Assembly: GCA_965112735.1 (NCBI GenBank)
Contig: OZ218956.1
Span: forward strand, 3,782,001-3,846,000
Direction of reading: 5' to 3'
Length of the DNA: 64,000 bases
Source of the DNA: Phaeosaccion multiseriatum
Lineage: Eukaryota; Ochrophyta, other classes
Below are positions 60,901 through 64,000 of the stretch, one piece after another; position 1 is the stretch's first letter; every line of letters starts with the position of its first letter. The notes beneath the pieces were generated by a model. The model was given only the letters and a program-made list of their open reading frames with translations. It did no database searches and was not told where the DNA came from. Position numbers and translations under genes: made by a program.

Positions 60901-63900
60901 GAGGGGAGGGGAGGGGAGGGGAGGGTAAGGGGGGGGTAAGGGGAGAGGGCTCCAGGGCTGCGAAACTGAATGACGCCCTGCTTGTTGCTCCTCTCGAGGG
61001 AAGTCTTCGCTAGAGGGCACAGAGGGCAAAGCTAAAGGGGCACATTGACTGACCGACCGACCGACCCATCAGCCAACCACAAGCAGCTCTGGCAAGGCAA
61101 GAGGATACACAGCCCGCCCTACTCAACTCGTTCCTTACACCTCCTGACACCCACCCACCCTCGCTCTGTCCTGACACCCAGCAACTCACCCTCTTGCCGC
61201 CCCCCGGGGAGCCGATGTCTGCCCCCCCCTCCCCCCCCCCGGGCGTCGCTCTCTGGCGCTTGTTGGTCTTTTTGGTCGTGGAGAAGAAGGCGCTACCCCC
61301 CCCTCCTCCCCCCGCCGCTCCCGCCGCTCTGCCGCTGCCTCTCCCCGAAGCTCCGCCGCCCTCCCCAGGAGTATACGCTCGGGCCGCCGCCGCCGCCGCC
61401 GCCGCCGCCACCTCCTGATTTCCTCTGACAAGTACTCGAGCCGACAGGCCGCCCCCCTGGGACCAGTACACCCCTCCCCCTCCTCCTCCTCCTCCTCCTA
61501 CTCCTCCTCCTCCTCCTCCTCCTCCCCCATTCACTGCCATCTGCTGCCGATGCTGAGACGGAGAGCCCGCCAGCGCTCCTTCCTTCCCCCCCTCCACGAG
61601 TTGGTTCTTCAGCAGCTCCACATCGAGTCGCCTTGGCCAGCCCGCCTCTCCGTTGGCAGCCGTGTAACTGTAAGTCGCTTCCTCCCCCCGGGGGGCGGCA
61701 AGGTTGTTGGAAGGCCTCAGAACGCGAGTGCGTAAGTCGAGGAGCTCGACTTTCTGAGAAGAGGTCAGAGAGCCGCGCCGCGTAGACGAGAGGCGCGAGG
61801 ACCCTCTAGTCAGCGCGAGCCAAGAGAAGAAGGAGTCCGTGCTCCGATCGCTATCGCCCCCTTGCCCCTGTCCCCCCTGCCCCCCCTGACCCCCCCACGC
61901 TTGACTCCCTGAAGAGGTCGATCCGCGCGAGCTCGCACTAGGAAGGGGGTCAAACTTGCTCCACTCCTCCTCCCCCTCCCCCTCCTCCCTCCCCCAAGGG
62001 GAGCAAGATGAGGCGCGAAGAGCATTCCTTAGGGGGGAGGGCCGAAAGGTCTGTGCGAAACGGTGCTCCCCTTGAGCAGCCTTGCGCTTCCTGCTGCCTC
62101 TGCGGTGCCACCTGCCGACCCCACTCGAACTCAAACTGCGTCGGACAGGCTTGACACTGCCGGTGCTGTTGGCCTTGACCGGTCCAAAGCCGTTGCTCGG
62201 GCTGCTTTCCTCCGCCTCTTCCTTGCCCCGCCCCGCCCCCTCCTCCTCCTCCTCCTCCTCCTCCTCCTCCTCCTCATCGTCAACATCATTATCAGATAGA
62301 ATGATGTTAACCACCGAAACATCAAGCCCGCCCCTCTTACGCCGCCTCCCCCCCTTCCCACCCTTCAGAGTTTTCGGCAACGTGGAGCGGCGCATGTCCG
62401 CCTTGTCCACCTTGGTGGACCTCTTCAAGTGGAAGCGCTGGCTCAGGCCAAGGCGACGAGCCCACCCCCCCTTCTTCTTTTTGGGCTTGTCCACCTCCTT
62501 CTCCCCACCGCCGCCCGGCTGCCCCTGCCCCTGCTCCTGTTGTACTACCAACTGCTCCTGCTGCATCACCACCTGCTTCTGCTTCTGCGGGGGCTCGCCG
62601 CCGATATCGGACACAGCCTCAGCATCGCCACAAGGGCTGCTGCTGGCTTTGGCGTCCCCCCCCCCCTGCCGTGGGACTTGGTAATACGGTCGCTGCCAGC
62701 ACCGCGTGGCCCGTCGCCTTGGTGGTGGAGGCCCACCCCTCCCCATCCCCCTCCCCATCCCCCTCCCCATCCCCCTCCCCATCCCCCTCCCCATCCCCCT
62801 CCCCTCCCGCCCACCCTGGCCTGCCGCCACTGCCACCCTCCCCTCCTCCCTCCATCCTTCCCTCCTCCCGTCCAGCCCCTCCTCCCCCTCTGCGGTCCAG
62901 CACAGGCGACTGAAGCTCCCCCCACCGGCGTTTGGCCTCGCTCCTCGTATCACCAACTGCTGTGGTGGAGTCTGTGAGGAGTGTCTTGCGGCGCGGATGG
63001 AGGGTAAAGTCCTGCGGCCTTGCTGCGTACGTCTCCAGGCAGTGGTCGAAAAACGCGCACCTTGTGTGGTGATACAGCAATAGGGGGGGGCGTTGGTGGT
63101 CCGTGAGACGCGCATGCCAGGTGTGAGACGTGCATGCATTCTCTTACTCTTCGCTACTCACCCCTCCACCATCCACTCCTCCCTCCTCTCTCCCCACTCC
63201 CCACCCCACTTGTCCGCATTCCTCACAGACCTCACTCCTCAGTCGTCGCTACTCACATGGGGTCGCTGCTCTCTGTGCGCAATTGCACGAAGTTGGCGAA
63301 TATCTGCGTCTGCATCAGCGCCTGCAGGCAGGGGAGGCTCTCCTCCGGCGCCCCCGCCAAGAAAGCGCGCTTATCGAACCACTCCCCGCCCCCCACGGAG
63401 CGCCAGTGCACGGAGGGGGGGATGAGGGAGGCAGAGTAGCCCTTTAACAAGCCGCACATGCAGCACAGAGCTGCCTCTCTTACCGCGGTGTTGTCCAGGG
63501 GCGCAGGGGGGCCATCTCCTCCTCCGGCTGCGTCTCTGCTTCCCTTTCTCCCGCCCCGCATGCCTCCTCCCCCCAACCCCCCGCTGCCTCCACTTCCCTC
63601 CTCGCCGCTGCCCTCCCCCCCGCTGCCCTTCCCTCTCCCGCTCCCGCCAAGGCTACTGCGCCGCCGCCGGTCCCTCCTCCTCTCCGACCCCCTCCTCCCC
63701 CTCTCCTCCTCCTCCTCCTCCCCCTGCTGCTCGGGCGTGAGTCCAAAACTAAAGGGCACCGTCTGCTCCAGCAAGACGGCGGCATCCCCTGTCCTGAGCT
63801 GTGCCTTGTCTAACAAGTGCTGCCAGCGCTCCGCCAGAGCGCTTCTCAGAGAGGGGGGCAGCAGCATGCCGTCCCTCAGCCTGGGGCCCAGAGCTGCACC

Positions 63901-64000
63901 TCCGTGGGCAGACACAACCTCGTCCCTATCGAGGTCTACAACGACCACTTGGCTGCTGTCCTCCTCCTCCGTCAGCACCTGCTCCACCACCTTACGCAGC
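54270..64000 (-). CDS. DENND4-like DENN/PPR protein, 5' end missing
   Basis: Proposed exons (minus order): beyond 64000-63257, 63060-61190, 60804-60418, 59876-58102, 57804-56559, 56055-55784, 55625-54270; about 2,550 residues. The first exon is the dDENN part (FDKRAFLAGAPEESLPCLQ, then MQTQIFANFV), continuing as CAFFDHCLETY. Exons 3-4 give pentatricopeptide-type sequence (GLRPDEAAYRALMLSCG; IVRANAITYGVYTQ). Exon 4 to 5 reads DEEIQS-SWAITTGTRKVQC with a CxxC pair. Exon 6 carries LYLSPSLVRERLEQLL and PDLFWNLWWL. These blocks occur in this order in animal DENND4 (Rab10 exchange factors), with much longer disordered inserts here (Gln, Glu, Ser/Arg). The expected role is GDP-GTP exchange on a Rab GTPase. 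Two one-base frame conflicts coincide with 11-base G runs (62656-62666, 56678-56688); all other junction phases agree. The uDENN and cDENN parts must lie upstream. Confidence 0.75.
56255..56520. repeat. 11-bp minisatellite (ATGGCAGTGTA)n
   Basis: About 22 copies of ATGGCAGT(G/C)(T/C/G)A in intron 5 (minus-gene order) of the DENND4-like gene. Variants include TAGCAGTGTA and AAGCAGTGGA. The unit shares the GGCAGTGGATGG core with the dispersed acceptor-proximal motif. Confidence 0.9.
59228..59291. repeat. (CTC)n run encoding polyglutamate on the minus strand
   Basis: About 21 CTC/TCC triplets inside exon 4 of the DENND4-like gene, read on the minus strand as a Glu run. Similar Glu, Gln and Ala triplet runs occur throughout the two large minus-strand genes. 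Confidence 0.9.
60008..60410. repeat. (ACTC)n / (CACC)n array in DENND4-like intron
   Basis: Mixed CACT and CCAC tetranucleotides with AACCACTC bridges, filling most of the intron between exons 3 and 4 (60417-59877 on the minus strand). The donor side reads gtgagggactgggtggg on the minus strand and merges into the array. Confidence 0.9.
62737..62806. repeat. (CCCCATCCCCCT)n dodecamer repeat
   Basis: About six copies of a 12-bp unit. On the minus strand in the exon 2 frame it reads Gly-Asp-Gly-Glu repeats, so it may be coding, but it lies between the conserved start of exon 2 and the frame break at 62656-62666. A small intron removing it is also possible. Confidence 0.8.

Noticed and set aside
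1-64000. tRNA, rRNA, transposase or reverse transcriptase genes
   Set aside because: I scanned for cloverleaf-like sequence, rRNA blocks and RT/transposase motifs by eye and found none I could support.

Overview
Nuclear DNA of a photosynthetic eukaryote, most likely an ochrophyte (stramenopile alga) or another alga with a red-derived secondary plastid. The genes are intron-rich with GT-AG introns throughout. Two proteins start with a signal peptide that ends at an A-F junction (CAA/F and GLA/F), the plastid-entry signature of such algae. One of these continues with a twin-arginine lumen signal and a PsbQ-like body. Base composition is GC-rich, and introns are full of microsatellites. I cannot fix the genus from sequence alone.

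Eleven genes are supported, mostly in convergent or divergent pairs. (1) 1-327 +: 3' end of a J-domain protein. (2) 11785-740 -: a 3,523-aa low-complexity protein in three exons. It has four C-x4-C-x11-C-x2-H motifs, a repeated RRxTAD module, PP1-docking-like motifs and a KNL1/Spc7-like C-terminal region. (3) 12433-15977 +: malate synthase, 8 exons, C-terminal CRL peroxisome signal. (4) 17773-16871 -: PsbQ-like thylakoid lumen protein. (5) 18031-20586 +: RING E3 ligase. (6) 23199-21281 -: protein with three copies of an unrecognised ~65-aa repeat. (7) 24295-28468 +: JmjN/JmjC/C5HC2 (KDM5-like) histone demethylase with a long polyQ tail. (8) 29378-47592 +: a 23-exon gene for a four-domain voltage-gated cation channel whose C-terminus runs into a WD40 propeller and an acidic tail, ~3,210 aa. 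(9) 50143-47939 -: plastid-signal-bearing P-loop NTPase with a reading-frame break. (10) 50482-53552 +: EF-hand protein. (11) 64000-54270 -: DENND4-like DENN/PPR Rab exchange factor, 5' end outside the window.

The genes do not form a pathway. Themes are chromatin and kinetochore (2, 7), membrane signalling and traffic (8, 10, 11), plastid (4, 9), glyoxylate metabolism (3) and protein quality control (1, 5).

The strongest unexplained signal is a dispersed short element with core GTTGGTGATAC. It has 11 exact copies in 64 kb on both strands, often followed by CAG repeats. It lies in coding exons of three genes in several reading frames and also between genes. A second motif, CCATCCACTGCCATCC, recurs just upstream of 3' splice sites. 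Three reading-frame breaks sit exactly on 11-12-base G runs. All exon boundaries were inferred by eye from splice signals, phase and protein continuity. No alignment or transcript evidence was available.
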